The position numbers and the translations under genes are program-made. The notes below the pieces were generated by a model, which saw only the letters and a program-made list of their open reading frames with translations, was not told the origin of the DNA and ran no database searches. 64,000 bases of DNA. Origin: Cupriavidus pauculus (GTDB taxonomy: Bacteria > Pseudomonadota > Gammaproteobacteria > Burkholderiales > Burkholderiaceae). Shown here piece after piece: positions 46,130 through 56,176 of this stretch. The first letter of the stretch is position 1. Every line of letters starts with the position of its first letter. Location: positions 186,001 to 250,000 of the forward strand of contig NZ_VZOW01000003.1 in assembly GCF_008801835.1 (NCBI RefSeq), written 5' to 3'.

Positions 46130-48022
46130 ATGATATGCGCGATTCAGAACAAAAACCGCGCGAATACTGCAACGGTTGCCGCCGAGACGCGGCTCCTTCA
46201 GCCGATTGTCGTCGCCTTACATGCCAGGCCACACTTGAACGCGCTGCTCAACAAGATCCTGCCGCCCGGTCCGCAATTGGACACCGAGACACGGGCCAAG
46301 CTGCTGGCCACCGTGCACCGGGTGTCGCCCACGGCCATCGCATCGTCCGTCCTGCTGCCGGCGCTGACCGCCTGTGCCTTCTGGAATCACGCCAGCCACG
46401 CCGCGTTGCTGGCGTGGTGCGCGATCATGCTGATGCTCACCGCGGGCGGCAGCTGGTTCTACTTCGGCTACCAGCGGGACATCGGCAAAATGAGCCGCTC
46501 GGCGCACACGCGCAAGTGGTGGAACAACATGCGCGCGATTGCCTTTCTCACCGGCCTGACGTGGGGAAGTTCGGCGCTGCTGCATCTGTACACCAACTCC
46601 GTGGTGTTTTCGAGCGTGCTGTACTTGCTGACGCTGGGCGTGCTGGCGGGCGGCGCCACTTCGCAATCGCCCATCCCGTCCAACCTGGTGTTTGCCGGCG
46701 TGCCGATCCTGGTGCCCAACATCATGCTGGCCGACTTTGCGTTCCCGCAGCACGGCGGCTTCGTGCAGATCCTGCTGGTGATCTACGCGCTGATGCTGGC
46801 GCGCCATTCGCTGAATTTGCAGCACACGCTGGTGCGGGCCATCCAGCTGGAATCGGAAAGCCGGCGGCTGGCAAAACAGTTCCAGGAAGAAAAGGAGCGC
46901 GCGCTGCACGCCAGCGAGGAAAAATCGCGCTTCCTGGCCGCCGCCAGCCACGATCTGCGCCAGCCCGTCCACGCGCTGGTCATGCTGGTGGAAGCGCTGC
47001 GCGCGCGCAACCAGTCGAGTTCGCTGCATCCTCTGGTTGAGCAGGTGGCCGCCGGCACGCAGACCATCGATTTGCTGTTCCGCTCGCTGCTCGACCTTTC
47101 CAAGCTCGAGGGCCGCAAGGTGTTACCGACGCTGGAGCCCTGCGAACTGAACGCGCTGATCCACGACGTGATGAGCCAGTTTGCCGCCGATGCGCGCGAA
47201 AGCGGGCTGACGCTGACCCCGCGTGTGCCCGACGAGCTTTACGCGATGGCCGAACCGGTGCTGTTGCGGCGGGCGCTGTTCAATCTCGTGCAGAACGCGC
47301 TGCGCTATACCAAGCGCGGCGGCATTCTGGTCACCGCGCGCCAGCGTCGCAAACATGTGCGCGTCGAAGTGTGGGACACCGGCGCCGGCATCACGCCCGA
47401 GCATCTGCCGGAGATCTTCTCGCCGTACTACCAGGTGCATAACCCCCAGCGCGATCCGTCGCAGGGACTCGGCCTGGGCCTGGCGATCTTCAAGGAATGC
47501 GTGCGCCTGATGCGCGGGACGTATGGCGTGCGTTCGGTGCCGGGCAAGGGCTCGGTATTCTGGTTTGCGCTGGCTCCCGTGCCGGCCGAAACCGTGGCCA
47601 GCGTGCGCGCCATGCGCGCCAATGCGCGGGCCGAGGATGCGCGCCAGGACCGCCTGCGCGGCACGGTGCTGGTGGTGGACGACGACAGCCAGATCCGCAA
47701 GGCGTGGATCGCGCTGATGGAAGCGTGGGGAATCCGCGTGGCATGCGCCGCGCATGGCCAGGAAGCCGATGCGCTGTTCGCCAAGGGCCTGAAGCCGGAC
47801 ATCATCTTCTGCGACCTGCGCTTGCCCGGCAACGAAAACGGCCTGGATCTGCTGGAACGCTGGCAGACCACGCAACCGCAGGCGCGCAGCGCGCTGCTGA
47901 CGGGCGACCTGAAATCGGCTGCGCTGCTGGCCGCCGAGGACGCCGGATACTTCGTGCTGCCCAAGCCGGTGGATCCGGCCAATCTGCGGATGTTGTTGCG
48001 GCGCTGGCTGCAACCAGCCTGA
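46130..48022 (+). CDS. Hybrid sensor histidine kinase with C-terminal receiver
   Basis: 630-aa inner-membrane sensor. N-terminal region about 65-245 has roughly six hydrophobic helices and no recognised extracytoplasmic domain; coiled-coil about 250-270. HisKA with phospho-acceptor H274 in AAASHDLRQPVHAL; HATPase with N-box NLVQNALRY, DTGAG and GLGLGLAIF; a receiver from about 512 (VLVVDDDS) with phospho-acceptor D562 in FCDLRLPG and K in LPKPV. No output domain, so phosphate must go to another protein, plausibly the LuxR regulator encoded convergently at 48170-48829. ATG at 46130 lacks a ribosome-binding site; later starts are possible. The signal is unknown. Confidence 0.9.
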   Translation: MICAIQNKNRANTATVAAETRLLQPIVVALHARPHLNALLNKILPPGPQLDTETRAKLLATVHRVSPTAIASSVLLPALTACAFWNHASHAALLAWCAIMLMLTAGGSWFYFGYQRDIGKMSRSAHTRKWWNNMRAIAFLTGLTWGSSALLHLYTNSVVFSSVLYLLTLGVLAGGATSQSPIPSNLVFAGVPILVPNIMLADFAFPQHGGFVQILLVIYALMLARHSLNLQHTLVRAIQLESESRRLAKQFQEEKERALHASEEKSRFLAAASHDLRQPVHALVMLVEALRARNQSSSLHPLVEQVAAGTQTIDLLFRSLLDLSKLEGRKVLPTLEPCELNALIHDVMSQFAADARESGLTLTPRVPDELYAMAEPVLLRRALFNLVQNALRYTKRGGILVTARQRRKHVRVEVWDTGAGITPEHLPEIFSPYYQVHNPQRDPSQGLGLGLAIFKECVRLMRGTYGVRSVPGKGSVFWFALAPVPAETVASVRAMRANARAEDARQDRLRGTVLVVDDDSQIRKAWIALMEAWGIRVACAAHGQEADALFAKGLKPDIIFCDLRLPGNENGLDLLERWQTTQPQARSALLTGDLKSAALLAAEDAGYFVLPKPVDPANLRMLLRRWLQPA

Positions 48023-48169
48023 CGCTGATAACTCTTGGCCTCGCGCACGGCGCAAAACCGGCAGCGCAGGCAAACGCCGCCATCGGCGCAGGCGCCGCGG
48101 GGCATCGTTGCAAGACGGAGTGGTAGAGCGGGGAAGCGGCGTGGTGTTCCGCCGCTGCCGCGACGCGCG

Positions 48170-48829
48170 TTACTGCCGCAGGCGGAATCGCTCCATGCGC
48201 GACATCACCTGCATGCGCGTGCGCACGCGCAAGCGTTGCAGGATGGCCGAAACGTGTTCCTTGACGGTGTTTTCCGTCAGCCCCAGCTTGCGCGCGATGA
48301 CCTTGTTCGGCAGGCCTTCCAGCACCAACGCCAGCACCGAGCCCTGGCGCGGCGTCAGGCCCAGTTCGGCGGGCGTGACAGGAATGCCATGGGCCGGGCC
48401 GAACGATTGCGATCGGCCGGACAGGGCCTCGTCCGACGGAAAGCTCGTATCGCCGGCCAGCACCTTGCGTACCGCGGCGGTGAAGGCGTTGGCGTCCAGA
48501 TGCTTGCCGACGAAACCGCAGGCGGACAGCGCGCGGGCGCGTCCCACGATTTCCGGTGTGGCTTCGGCGGACATGAAGATAAAGCGCGCGGCCGGAATCA
48601 CGGTCTTGAAGGCCTGCATGGCATCGAAGCCAGTGCCGTCATTAAGCCAGATATCAAGCAGCACGATATCGGGACGAAGTCCCTGATTCAGCGTATGGAG
48701 AGCCTCCTTGGCGCTACCGGCAGCGTGGACTGCGACGTCGGGCATCACCTCCGCAAGAAATGCGGTGGTGCCGGAAAGAGCCATAGGATGATCATCGACC
48801 ACCAACAGAGTCGGTGCAGCGTTCGACAT
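48170..48829 (-). CDS. Response regulator transcription factor, NarL/LuxR family
   Basis: 219 aa. Receiver domain (1-125) with DD at 12-13 and phospho-acceptor D59 in IVLLDIWL; C-terminal LuxR-type HTH (about 155-215) with LTPRQGSVLALVLEGLPNKVIARKLGLTENTVKEHVSAIL. The hinge (130-150) is Ser/Gly/Pro-rich. Convergent with the hybrid kinase at 46130-48022, 147 bases apart. The pairing is likely but inferred from proximity. Targets are unknown. Confidence 0.93.
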   Translation of the reverse strand: MSNAAPTLLVVDDHPMALSGTTAFLAEVMPDVAVHAAGSAKEALHTLNQGLRPDIVLLDIWLNDGTGFDAMQAFKTVIPAARFIFMSAEATPEIVGRARALSACGFVGKHLDANAFTAAVRKVLAGDTSFPSDEALSGRSQSFGPAHGIPVTPAELGLTPRQGSVLALVLEGLPNKVIARKLGLTENTVKEHVSAILQRLRVRTRMQVMSRMERFRLRQ

Positions 48830-49066
48830 GCGTATTCCCGTCTAATTTCCCGTTTCGTCCTTGTTGTCACCGTCTTCTGGAGAAGCAGCGCGTGGACGTA
48901 GGACCCACTCTAACAGAGCGGGGTGCGCGTCACAATCCATGGCACTTGGGTATTTCGCGTTGCATTTGAACGTGAAAACGTTGCCCGGTGTACGTTTCGG
49001 GGTAATTAAGTGCCTAATGCGTACGGTTTGCGGGCGTTTACCCTGCGGCGCGGTAGAATCGCGGCG

Positions 49067-49726
49067 ATGAAAAATATTGTCATATTGATTTCCGGGCGCG
49101 GCTCCAACATGGAAGCGATCGTCCGGGCCTGCGCAGCCGAGCGATGGCCGGCGCGCGTGGCGGCGGTGCTGTCGAACCGGCCCGACGCTTCGGGCCTGAA
49201 ATTCGCTGCCGACCATGGCATTGCCACGGGCGTGGTGGACCACAAACAGTTTGCCGATCGCGCCAGTTTCGACGCCGCGATGCGCGACGCGATCGACGCC
49301 TATCAACCGGATCTGGTGGTGCTGGCCGGCTTCATGCGTATTCTCACGGCGGAATTCGTGGCCCATTACGCGCAGCGGATGCTCAATATCCATCCGTCGC
49401 TGCTGCCGAGTTTCCCCGGCATGCATACGCACCGCCAAGCGCTGGAGGCAGGCGTGAAACTGCACGGCGCCACGGTGCACTTCGTTACGCCGGAACTCGA
49501 TCACGGCCCGATCGTGATACAGGCCGCGCTTGATGTTCTGCCTGGCGACACGCCTGAGTCGCTGGCCGATCGTTTGCTCGATAGCGAACATGTCATTTAC
49601 CCGCGCGCTGTGCGCTGGTTCGTCGAGGATCGTCTGCACGTGCAGCGCGGTATCGTTCAAGTTCAACCGGCCGAGCCCCAATGGTTCATGGCCAACTCGC
49701 CCGCAACGGCAGGAAAACAGCCATGA
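49067..49726 (+). CDS. purN: Phosphoribosylglycinamide formyltransferase
   Basis: GAR transformylase of purine synthesis, formyl-THF-dependent. 219 aa. MKNIVILISGRGSNMEAIV; catalytic region HPSLLPSFPGMHTHRQALEAGVKLHGATVHFV with D in ELDHGPIV. ATG at 49067 begins this strand; 19 upstream codons are dismissed. A -10-like TAGAAT (49054-49059) ends only 7 bases before the ATG and no Shine-Dalgarno is present, so it may be leaderless. The TGA overlaps the ATG of the next gene by four bases. Divergent from the response regulator. Confidence 0.96.
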   Translation: MKNIVILISGRGSNMEAIVRACAAERWPARVAAVLSNRPDASGLKFAADHGIATGVVDHKQFADRASFDAAMRDAIDAYQPDLVVLAGFMRILTAEFVAHYAQRMLNIHPSLLPSFPGMHTHRQALEAGVKLHGATVHFVTPELDHGPIVIQAALDVLPGDTPESLADRLLDSEHVIYPRAVRWFVEDRLHVQRGIVQVQPAEPQWFMANSPATAGKQP

Positions 49727-51114
49727 GTCGCAATTCCGCAACACCCCAGGACAATCGCCAGCGTTCGCGTGGCAGCAAAGGCAAGGGCAGTCCGATTCGT
49801 CAGCCCCGAGCACATGGCGCAGACGCCACGCCGCGCACGCCGGGCGGGCTGCAGGCTTTCCATCTGCAGCACATCGACCGGCTGCTGGGCAAGGTGCTGC
49901 TGTTCGCGCGGCCCGCCGATGCGGTGGTGAGCTTTTACTTCCGTGAAAATAGCAAACTCGGCCACCGCGACCGCGGAATCATCGCAGAAGCAATTTTTGC
50001 CGTGTTGCGTCGACGCGTCGAATTTGGTCAATTTGCCGAAAGTGGCACGGGGTCGGCCACGCGCCGCCTGGCTCTGCTCGGTCTTGCCGCAACGCTGGGG
50101 CGCGACACGCTGTCGCCGTTCCTCTATCCGGACGAAGCCGAGTGGCTCGATCGCCTGACGACGATCGAGCGCTCGAGCCTGGCGCCGCGCGTGCGCGCGA
50201 ACCTGCCCGAATGGCTTTACGACGATCTCGTCGCGCGGCACGGCGAAGCGTTCACCGCCGCGCTGGGCGATGCGTGGCTGCGTCCGGCGCCCCTGGATCT
50301 GCGGGTGAATACCGTGAAGGTGTCGAAGGAAGAGGCGCTGGCCGAACTGACCAACGCCGGCATCGCGGCCGAGCCGACGCCCATGGCGCCCGATGGCATC
50401 CGGCTCAAAGGCAAGCCCGCGCTGAACCAGCTGCCGCTGTTCATCAACGGCGGTGTCGAGGTTCAGGACGAAGGCAGCCAGTTGCTATGTCATCTGCTGG
50501 CGCCGCGCCGCGGTGAAATGGTGGTCGACTTCTGCGCGGGCGCGGGCGGCAAGACGCTGGCGCTCGGCGTGGCCATGCGATCGACCGGTCGGCTCTACGC
50601 CTTCGATGTGTCGGAAAAACGCCTCGCCAATCTGAAGCCGCGCCTGGCGCGCAGCGGGCTGTCGAACGTCCATCCGGTGCTGATCGATTCGGAGCGCGAC
50701 GCCAAGGTCAAGCGCCTGGCCGGCAAGATCGACCGCGTGCTGGTCGACGCGCCGTGCAGCGGACTTGGGACATTGCGTCGCAATCCCGATCTCAAATGGC
50801 GTCAGTCGCCGGAATCGGTAGTCGAGCTGACGGCCAAGCAGGCGGCGATCCTTGAGGCGGCCGCAAAGCTGGTGAAGGGCGGCGGTCGCGTGGTCTACGC
50901 CACGTGCAGCGTGCTGGAAGCCGAAAACGAAGCGATCGTGCGCGACTTCCTCGCCAAGAACGAAAACTTCCGGCTCGTGCCGGTGGCTGAGGTGCTGGCC
51001 GAGCAGAAGATCACGGTGCCAGAATTGCCGGCCGAAAGCGGCATGCTGGCGCTGTTCCCGCATATCCACCAGACCGACGGCTTCTTCGCCGCGGTCTTGG
51101 AGCGGACGCGTTAA
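49723..51114 (+). CDS. RsmB/NOP family RNA (cytosine-5) methyltransferase
   Basis: SAM-dependent m5C methyltransferase of the NOL1/NOP2/Sun family, 463 aa. A basic, disordered N-tail (1-40), then a NusB-like region (LLFARPADAVVSFYFREN) and the catalytic Rossmann domain: FCAGAGGKTLALG (SAM loop), VDAPCSGLGTLRRNPD (release cysteine) and YATCSVLEAENE (nucleophilic cysteine). ATG overlaps the purN stop and has AGGAAA 8 bases upstream. The rRNA target is probably 16S, as for RsmB, but this is not provable here. Followed 27 bases later by an MscS gene. Confidence 0.9.
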   Translation: MSRNSATPQDNRQRSRGSKGKGSPIRQPRAHGADATPRTPGGLQAFHLQHIDRLLGKVLLFARPADAVVSFYFRENSKLGHRDRGIIAEAIFAVLRRRVEFGQFAESGTGSATRRLALLGLAATLGRDTLSPFLYPDEAEWLDRLTTIERSSLAPRVRANLPEWLYDDLVARHGEAFTAALGDAWLRPAPLDLRVNTVKVSKEEALAELTNAGIAAEPTPMAPDGIRLKGKPALNQLPLFINGGVEVQDEGSQLLCHLLAPRRGEMVVDFCAGAGGKTLALGVAMRSTGRLYAFDVSEKRLANLKPRLARSGLSNVHPVLIDSERDAKVKRLAGKIDRVLVDAPCSGLGTLRRNPDLKWRQSPESVVELTAKQAAILEAAAKLVKGGGRVVYATCSVLEAENEAIVRDFLAKNENFRLVPVAEVLAEQKITVPELPAESGMLALFPHIHQTDGFFAAVLERTR

Positions 51115-51141
51115 GCGCGGATCTGGACAGAAAGCGAACCG

Positions 51142-52497
51142 ATGAATCCGAACGCGTTGGCGGCGCTGACCCAGTCCCATTCGGTACTGGGCCGCATGCT
51201 CGATGACCTGATCCACGACACCAACGGCCAGGGCTTCTTCTGGCAGATCGGCGTGCTGGCGGCGTGTCTGGTCATTGCATGGCCACTGGCGCGTCAGGTG
51301 GTCAAGCGGCTCGAAGCGCGACACGCGTCGTCGAGCTTCGCGCTGCGCTTTGCAACGGTCAGCCTGGAACGCGCCATGTTCCCGTTGTTCGGCTGGCTGC
51401 TGGTACTGGCCGCGCGCTACGGCCTCGCGCCCTTTGCCTCGGTCAGCGTGCTGCGGCTGGCGCTGGTGCCGCTGTTCGGCATCGCGGCGCTTTATGTTGC
51501 GTTCTACATCCTGCGGCGCGGAATGTCCGCCACAGGCCAGTTGCACGGCATGCTGGTGCTGGTGGAGAAGGTGCTGACCACGACGGTGTGGATCGCCATG
51601 GCGCTGTATGTGGTCGGCGTGCTGCCCGATGTCATCGCCTGGATGGAAAGCATGCGCTTTTCGGTAGGCGGCAAGCACCCGATCAGCGTGGCCGACGCAC
51701 TGTTGGGCGTGGTGTGGATTCTGCTCACCGTACTGGTGGCGATGTGGTTCGGGTCGTGGCTCGAAGACCGTCTGATGGGCGCACCCACCCTCGACGCGAA
51801 CCTCAAGGTGGTGTTGACGCGCATTTCCAAGGCGCTGCTGCTGCTGGTGTCGCTGCTGCTGAGCCTGTCGCTGGTGGGGATCGACCTGACCGTGCTGTCG
51901 GTGTTCGGCGGCGCGCTCGGCGTGGGTCTTGGTCTGGGTTTGCAGAAGATCGCCAGCAATTACATCTCGGGCTTCATCATCCTGCTCGATCGCTCGGTCA
52001 AGTTGGGCGACCAGATCACGGTGGACAAGTACACGGGCATCGTGTCGCAGATCCGCACGCGCTACACGGTCGTGCGCAACGGCGATGGCGAGACCCTGGT
52101 GCCGAACGAGCAACTCGTGGCGCAGTCCGTGCAAAACCATTCGTTCTCGGGCACCAATGTCCGGGTGGCGGTGCGGGTGCAGGCCGACTACGCATCCGAC
52201 CCCGAAGTAGTCATCGGCCTGCTGCAGGATTGTGTGCGCGATATTCCACGTGTGCTGCCCGCTCCTCAGCCTTCGGCCTTTCTCGTGGCCTTTGCCGATA
52301 GCGGCATCGAATACGAAGTCGCGGTCAATATCGCCGATCCCCAAAACGGCAAGCTGGGCGTCCAATCGGCCATGAATCGCGCGATTTGGCGCACGTTCCA
52401 GCAACATGGCGTGTCGATCCCCTATCCGCAGCGCGAACTCCGCGTCTTGAACGAGGCGCCCACATCACTCCCGGCTGGCCCGCAAGCGGCAAGCTGA
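51142..52497 (+). CDS. MscS-family mechanosensitive ion channel
   Basis: Inner-membrane tension-gated channel of the small-conductance family, 451 aa. Five or so N-terminal TM helices before the pore; pore-lining helix TM3 and its exit FGGALGVGLGLGLQKIASNYISGFIILLDRS (Gly/Ala/Leu-rich), then the beta domain VKLGDQITV...VVRNGDGETLVPNEQL and the alpha/beta vestibule. Longer at the N-terminus than E. coli MscS. It follows the methyltransferase gene by 27 bases on the same strand, so probable cotranscription with purN. Role: protection against hypo-osmotic shock (family knowledge). Confidence 0.92.
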   Translation: MNPNALAALTQSHSVLGRMLDDLIHDTNGQGFFWQIGVLAACLVIAWPLARQVVKRLEARHASSSFALRFATVSLERAMFPLFGWLLVLAARYGLAPFASVSVLRLALVPLFGIAALYVAFYILRRGMSATGQLHGMLVLVEKVLTTTVWIAMALYVVGVLPDVIAWMESMRFSVGGKHPISVADALLGVVWILLTVLVAMWFGSWLEDRLMGAPTLDANLKVVLTRISKALLLLVSLLLSLSLVGIDLTVLSVFGGALGVGLGLGLQKIASNYISGFIILLDRSVKLGDQITVDKYTGIVSQIRTRYTVVRNGDGETLVPNEQLVAQSVQNHSFSGTNVRVAVRVQADYASDPEVVIGLLQDCVRDIPRVLPAPQPSAFLVAFADSGIEYEVAVNIADPQNGKLGVQSAMNRAIWRTFQQHGVSIPYPQRELRVLNEAPTSLPAGPQAAS

Positions 52498-52828
52498 CGC
52501 GCGAACGAAGTCGTTCCGGCATCACCTGCGGGAACGAAGTTCAACAGAGTGCATCAAAGTGGGGGAAAAAGCGGATGTCTACCCTGTTGCGATTCGGTAC
52601 AATGCCGGGTTGTCGCGGGTGTATACCGACATCCTGCAGCCCCACACCAGACAACCGCCAGATTGCAGCGGTTCGTACCTCGGCCCGGCTCCCTGCCACT
52701 TTCGCAGGATTGCGCCAGCGCCAGAAAGCTATCGCAATCGCTGACTTCGCAGGCCTTTTTCTGCGCGACAGGTGCGCCCCACGCTGGTGGCGCGCTGCAA
52801 CCATTCGTTTTACGACGGAGAACATAGT
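52498..52828. other. Non-coding gap between mscS and desaturase genes
   Basis: 331 bases. A TACAAT at 52598-52603 could be a -10 but has no matching -35. GGAG at 52817-52820 serves the desaturase. No hairpin or repeat of note. Confidence 0.5.
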
Positions 52829-54019
52829 TTGTTCGACATTATTCTTGACTGGGCCGCGAACGGCCTTGCCAATTGGTCCTGGTGGGAGATCGTGATCTAC
52901 ACGCTCGTGATGACGCACATCACCATCGCAGGCGTGACCATCTTCCTGCACCGCTGCATGGCGCACCGGTCGCTGGATCTGCATCCGATTGCCCAGCATT
53001 TCTTCCGTTTCTGGCTCTGGCTGACCACGGGCATGGTGACCAAGGAATGGACCGCCATTCACCGCAAGCATCACGCCAAGTGCGAAACCGAAGACGATCC
53101 GCATAGCCCGCAGACGCGCGGCATCCGCAAGGTGCTGCTGGAAGGCGCCGAACTGTATCGCGCGGAGGCCAAGAACACCGAAACGATCAGCAAGTTCGGC
53201 CACGGCACGCCCAATGACTGGATCGAGCGCAATCTGTATTCGCGTTTCACCTGGCAGGGCGTGGGCCTGATGTTGATCATCGACCTGGCGTTGTTCGGCC
53301 TGGTCGGCATGTCCGTGTGGGCCGTGCAGATGCTGTGGATCCCGATCCATGCCGCCGGCATCATCAACGGCCTGGGCCACTTCTGGGGCTACCGCAACTA
53401 CGATTGCGAAGACGCGTCGACCAATGTGTCGCCGTGGGGCTTCATCATCGGTGGCGAAGAGCTGCACAACAACCACCACACGTATCCGACGTCGGCCAAG
53501 TTCTCGATCAAGTGGTACGAAATCGACGTGGGCTGGTGGTATATCCGCGCGATGCAGTCGGTGGGCCTGGCAAAGGTCAAGAAGACGCCGCCCAAGGCCC
53601 GCCTGGTGGAAGCCCGGCCCGTGGACCACAACACGCTTGAAGCGATCATCGCCAATCGTTACGACGTGATGGCCCGCTACGCCAAGGCGCTGAAGTCCGC
53701 ATATCGCGCCGAGCTGCGCAAGCACAAGGAAGGCCGTTCGCCCGAGTACAAGAGCTACAAGCCGGCGCGCAAGTGGTTCCATCGCGAGGAAGTGAAGCTC
53801 GCGGCGCCGCAGCGCCAGCAGCTTGCCAGCATCACCGAGCAGAACAAGATGCTGCACACGTATGTGGAAATGCGTCGCGAACTGGCCGTGATCTGGGGCC
53901 GTTCGAATATGACGCGCGAGCAACTGTTGGCCCAGCTGCAAGCGTGGTGCCACCGCGCTGAAGCGAGCGGCATCCAGGCTTTGCAGGACTTTTCGCTGCG
54001 CCTGCGCCGGTACGCCTGA
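52829..54019 (+). CDS. Acyl-CoA / acyl-lipid fatty-acid desaturase (membrane di-iron)
   Basis: Introduces a double bond (delta-9 expected from family) into membrane fatty acyl chains. 396 aa with hydrophobic helix pairs. The three histidine boxes are clear: HRCMAH (H-x4-H), HRKHH (H-x2-HH) and HNNHH. A long hydrophilic C-terminal extension after about 260 contains Lys/Arg-rich helices. Start at TTG 52829, preceded by GGAG 8 bases upstream; the open frame continues 19 codons further without a site. Own terminator at 54051. Electron donor gene not adjacent. Confidence 0.9.
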   Translation: MFDIILDWAANGLANWSWWEIVIYTLVMTHITIAGVTIFLHRCMAHRSLDLHPIAQHFFRFWLWLTTGMVTKEWTAIHRKHHAKCETEDDPHSPQTRGIRKVLLEGAELYRAEAKNTETISKFGHGTPNDWIERNLYSRFTWQGVGLMLIIDLALFGLVGMSVWAVQMLWIPIHAAGIINGLGHFWGYRNYDCEDASTNVSPWGFIIGGEELHNNHHTYPTSAKFSIKWYEIDVGWWYIRAMQSVGLAKVKKTPPKARLVEARPVDHNTLEAIIANRYDVMARYAKALKSAYRAELRKHKEGRSPEYKSYKPARKWFHREEVKLAAPQRQQLASITEQNKMLHTYVEMRRELAVIWGRSNMTREQLLAQLQAWCHRAEASGIQALQDFSLRLRRYA

Positions 54020-54050
54020 TACAATCGGCAGCGCGCCCGTCATGGCTACA

Positions 54051-54080
54051 AAGCCCCGCCCCAGGCGGGGCTTTTCTTTT
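54051..54080 (+). terminator. Rho-independent terminator of the desaturase gene
   Basis: AAGCCCCGCC (54051-54060), CCA loop, GGCGGGGCTT (54063-54072), then TTCTTTT. It lies 31 bases after the stop. Confidence 0.92.
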
Positions 54081-54161
54081 CGCTACACTCCCCCATGTTT
54101 CCGGCACAGACCGCGCAGTTGAGCGCGGCAGCCGATGGGCGCCCCGAGGAGTACTGCACAA

Positions 54162-55316
54162 ATGACCCCACAAACGATCAAGACTGTCGAGTTCGAAAAG
54201 CCGAACTTGGCGGATGCCGAACATGCCGACGGCGGCAGCTGCGTTGCCCATGCGTGGGCCAAGGTGCCTCCCGTGCTGTCGCCCGACGAACGCAGCGCCC
54301 TCAAGGACCGGATCCGCAAGCTTCTGAAAGCGCGCAATGCGGTGCTGGTGGCGCACTACTACGTCGATGCAGATCTGCAGGACCTGGCCGAGGAAACCGG
54401 CGGTTGCGTGTCCGATTCGCTCGAAATGGCGCGCTTCGGACGGGACCATGCGGCGCAGACGCTAGTGGTAGCGGGCGTGCGTTTCATGGGGGAAACCGCC
54501 AAGATTCTCAGTCCCGAGAAGACCATCCTGATGCCTGATCTGGATGCCACCTGCTCGCTCGACCTCGGCTGCCCGGCGGACGAATTCACTGCGTTTTGCG
54601 ATGCGCATCCCGATCGCACCGTGGTGGTCTATGCCAATACGAGCGCTGCCGTGAAGGCGCGCGCGGACTGGATGGTCACGTCGAGTATTGGGCTGAAGAT
54701 CGTCGAGCATCTGCACGCGCGCGGCGAAAAGATCCTGTGGGCCCCGGACAAGCACCTCGGCAGCTACATCCAGAAGCAGACCGGCGCCGACATGCTGCTG
54801 TGGCAGGGCTCGTGCCTGGTGCATGACGAATTCAAGGGCATCGAACTGGATCTGCTGCGCCGCGAACATCCGCGCGCCAAGATCCTGGTGCACCCGGAAT
54901 CGCCGGCCAATGTGGTCGAGCAGGCCGATGTGGTGGGCTCGACCAGCCAGTTGATCGCCGCGGCCCAGCAACTCGACGCCACCGAATTCATCGTCGCCAC
55001 CGATAACGGCATCCTGCACAAGATGCGCATGGCCGCACCCGGCAAGCTGTTTATCGAGGCGCCGACGGCTGGCAACAGCGCGACATGCAAAAGCTGCGCG
55101 CATTGCCCGTGGATGGCGATGAATGCGCTCGGCAATCTCGCCGAAGTGCTGGAATCCGGCCGCAACGAAATCCACGTCGATGCGGACATTGGTCGACGCG
55201 CTGTTACGTGTATCGACCGTATGCTCGACTTCGCCGCGCAGCAGAAGGCCAATGTAAGGCCTGCCGCGGATCTCGCAAAGGAATCGGCGTTGTTTCAGGG
55301 AGTGGGTCCGGCATGA
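54162..55316 (+). CDS. nadA: Quinolinate synthase
   Basis: [4Fe-4S] enzyme condensing iminoaspartate (from NadB) with dihydroxyacetone phosphate to quinolinate, for NAD synthesis. 384 aa. [21 protein letters not shown]; iron-sulfur cysteines in [11 protein letters not shown] and, near the C-terminus, the C-x2-C-x2-C-like [17 protein letters not shown] at 54162 preceded by GAGGAG 10 bases upstream; 9 upstream codons are ignored. The stop overlaps the nadC ATG (ATGA). nadB is 4.6 kb away on the other strand, beyond the tps genes. Confidence 0.97.
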   Translation: MTPQTIKTVEFEKPNLADAEHADGGSCVAHAWAKVPPVLSPDERSALKDRIRKLLKARNAVLVAHYYVDADLQDLAEETGGCVSDSLEMARFGRDHAAQTLVVAGVRFMGETAKILSPEKTILMPDLDATCSLDLGCPADEFTAFCDAHPDRTVVVYANTSAAVKARADWMVTSSIGLKIVEHLHARGEKILWAPDKHLGSYIQKQTGADMLLWQGSCLVHDEFKGIELDLLRREHPRAKILVHPESPANVVEQADVVGSTSQLIAAAQQLDATEFIVATDNGILHKMRMAAPGKLFIEAPTAGNSATCKSCAHCPWMAMNALGNLAEVLESGRNEIHVDADIGRRAVTCIDRMLDFAAQQKANVRPAADLAKESALFQGVGPA

Positions 55317-56176
55317 GCGTGAATTCGGTATTCGACAGCTACGGCCCGGCGTTGCGCGCCGCGCTGGAAGCCAACGTCAACGCGGCCATTGCCGAGGATG
55401 TGGGAAGCGGAGATCTGACCGGCCTGCTGATCCCGGCCGACAAGATTGTGCAGGCACGCGTGATCGTGCGTGAAAACGCGGTGCTGTGCGGCCAGCCGTG
55501 GTTTGAAGCGTGCATGGCGGCCGTCGATACGCGGCTGCAGGTTCGCTGGCGCATGGAAGAGGGCGCGCGGATGGCGCCTGACGACGTGGTGTGCGAAATT
55601 ACCGGCCCCGCGCGCGCATTGTTGACGGCCGAACGCCCGTCGCTGAATTTCCTGCAGTTGCTTTCGGGCGTGGCCACGGCGACGCGCCGATATGCCGACC
55701 TGATTGCCGATACGCGCGCACGTGTGCTCGACACGCGCAAGACGCTGCCAGGCCTGCGTCTGGCGCAGAAATACGCGGTCAGGATTGGTGGAGGCGAGAA
55801 CCAGCGCCTTGCCCTTTACGACGGCATTCTGATCAAGGAAAACCATATCGCGGCGGCTGGCAGCATCACGGCGGCCATGCGCGCGGCGCTGGCGCTCGAC
55901 AGCGATGCGACCGTGCAGATCGAGGTCGAATCGATTGCCGAACTGGAAGAAGCGTTGAACGCTGGCGCGGTTTCGGTGTTGATCGACAACTTCACGATCG
56001 ACATGATGCGCGAGGCCGTTGAGATCAATCGTGGACGCGCGCTGCTGGAAGTTTCGGGGGGCGTGAACTACGACACGATCCGTGCGTATGCTGAAACCGG
56101 CGTGGATCGCATTTCGGTAGGCGCGCTGACCAAGGACGTGCGCGCCACGGACTACTCGCTGCGCATCGTCGGCTAG
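55313..56176 (+). CDS. nadC: Nicotinate-nucleotide pyrophosphorylase (carboxylating)
   Basis: Quinolinate phosphoribosyltransferase: quinolinate + PRPP to nicotinate mononucleotide. 287 aa. [72 protein letters not shown] with the catalytic Lys/Arg/His residues; [13 protein letters not shown]; and [32 protein letters not shown] overlaps nadA by four bases, and the upstream in-frame extension is a shadow. No clear terminator directly after it. Confidence 0.97.
   Translation: MSVNSVFDSYGPALRAALEANVNAAIAEDVGSGDLTGLLIPADKIVQARVIVRENAVLCGQPWFEACMAAVDTRLQVRWRMEEGARMAPDDVVCEITGPARALLTAERPSLNFLQLLSGVATATRRYADLIADTRARVLDTRKTLPGLRLAQKYAVRIGGGENQRLALYDGILIKENHIAAAGSITAAMRAALALDSDATVQIEVESIAELEEALNAGAVSVLIDNFTIDMMREAVEINRGRALLEVSGGVNYDTIRAYAETGVDRISVGALTKDVRATDYSLRIVG

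Noticed and set aside
46130..48829. Phytopathogen RpfC/RpfG-like quorum system
   Set aside because: The regulator has a LuxR HTH, not an HD-GYP domain, and there is no Hpt domain on the kinase or rpfF gene nearby.
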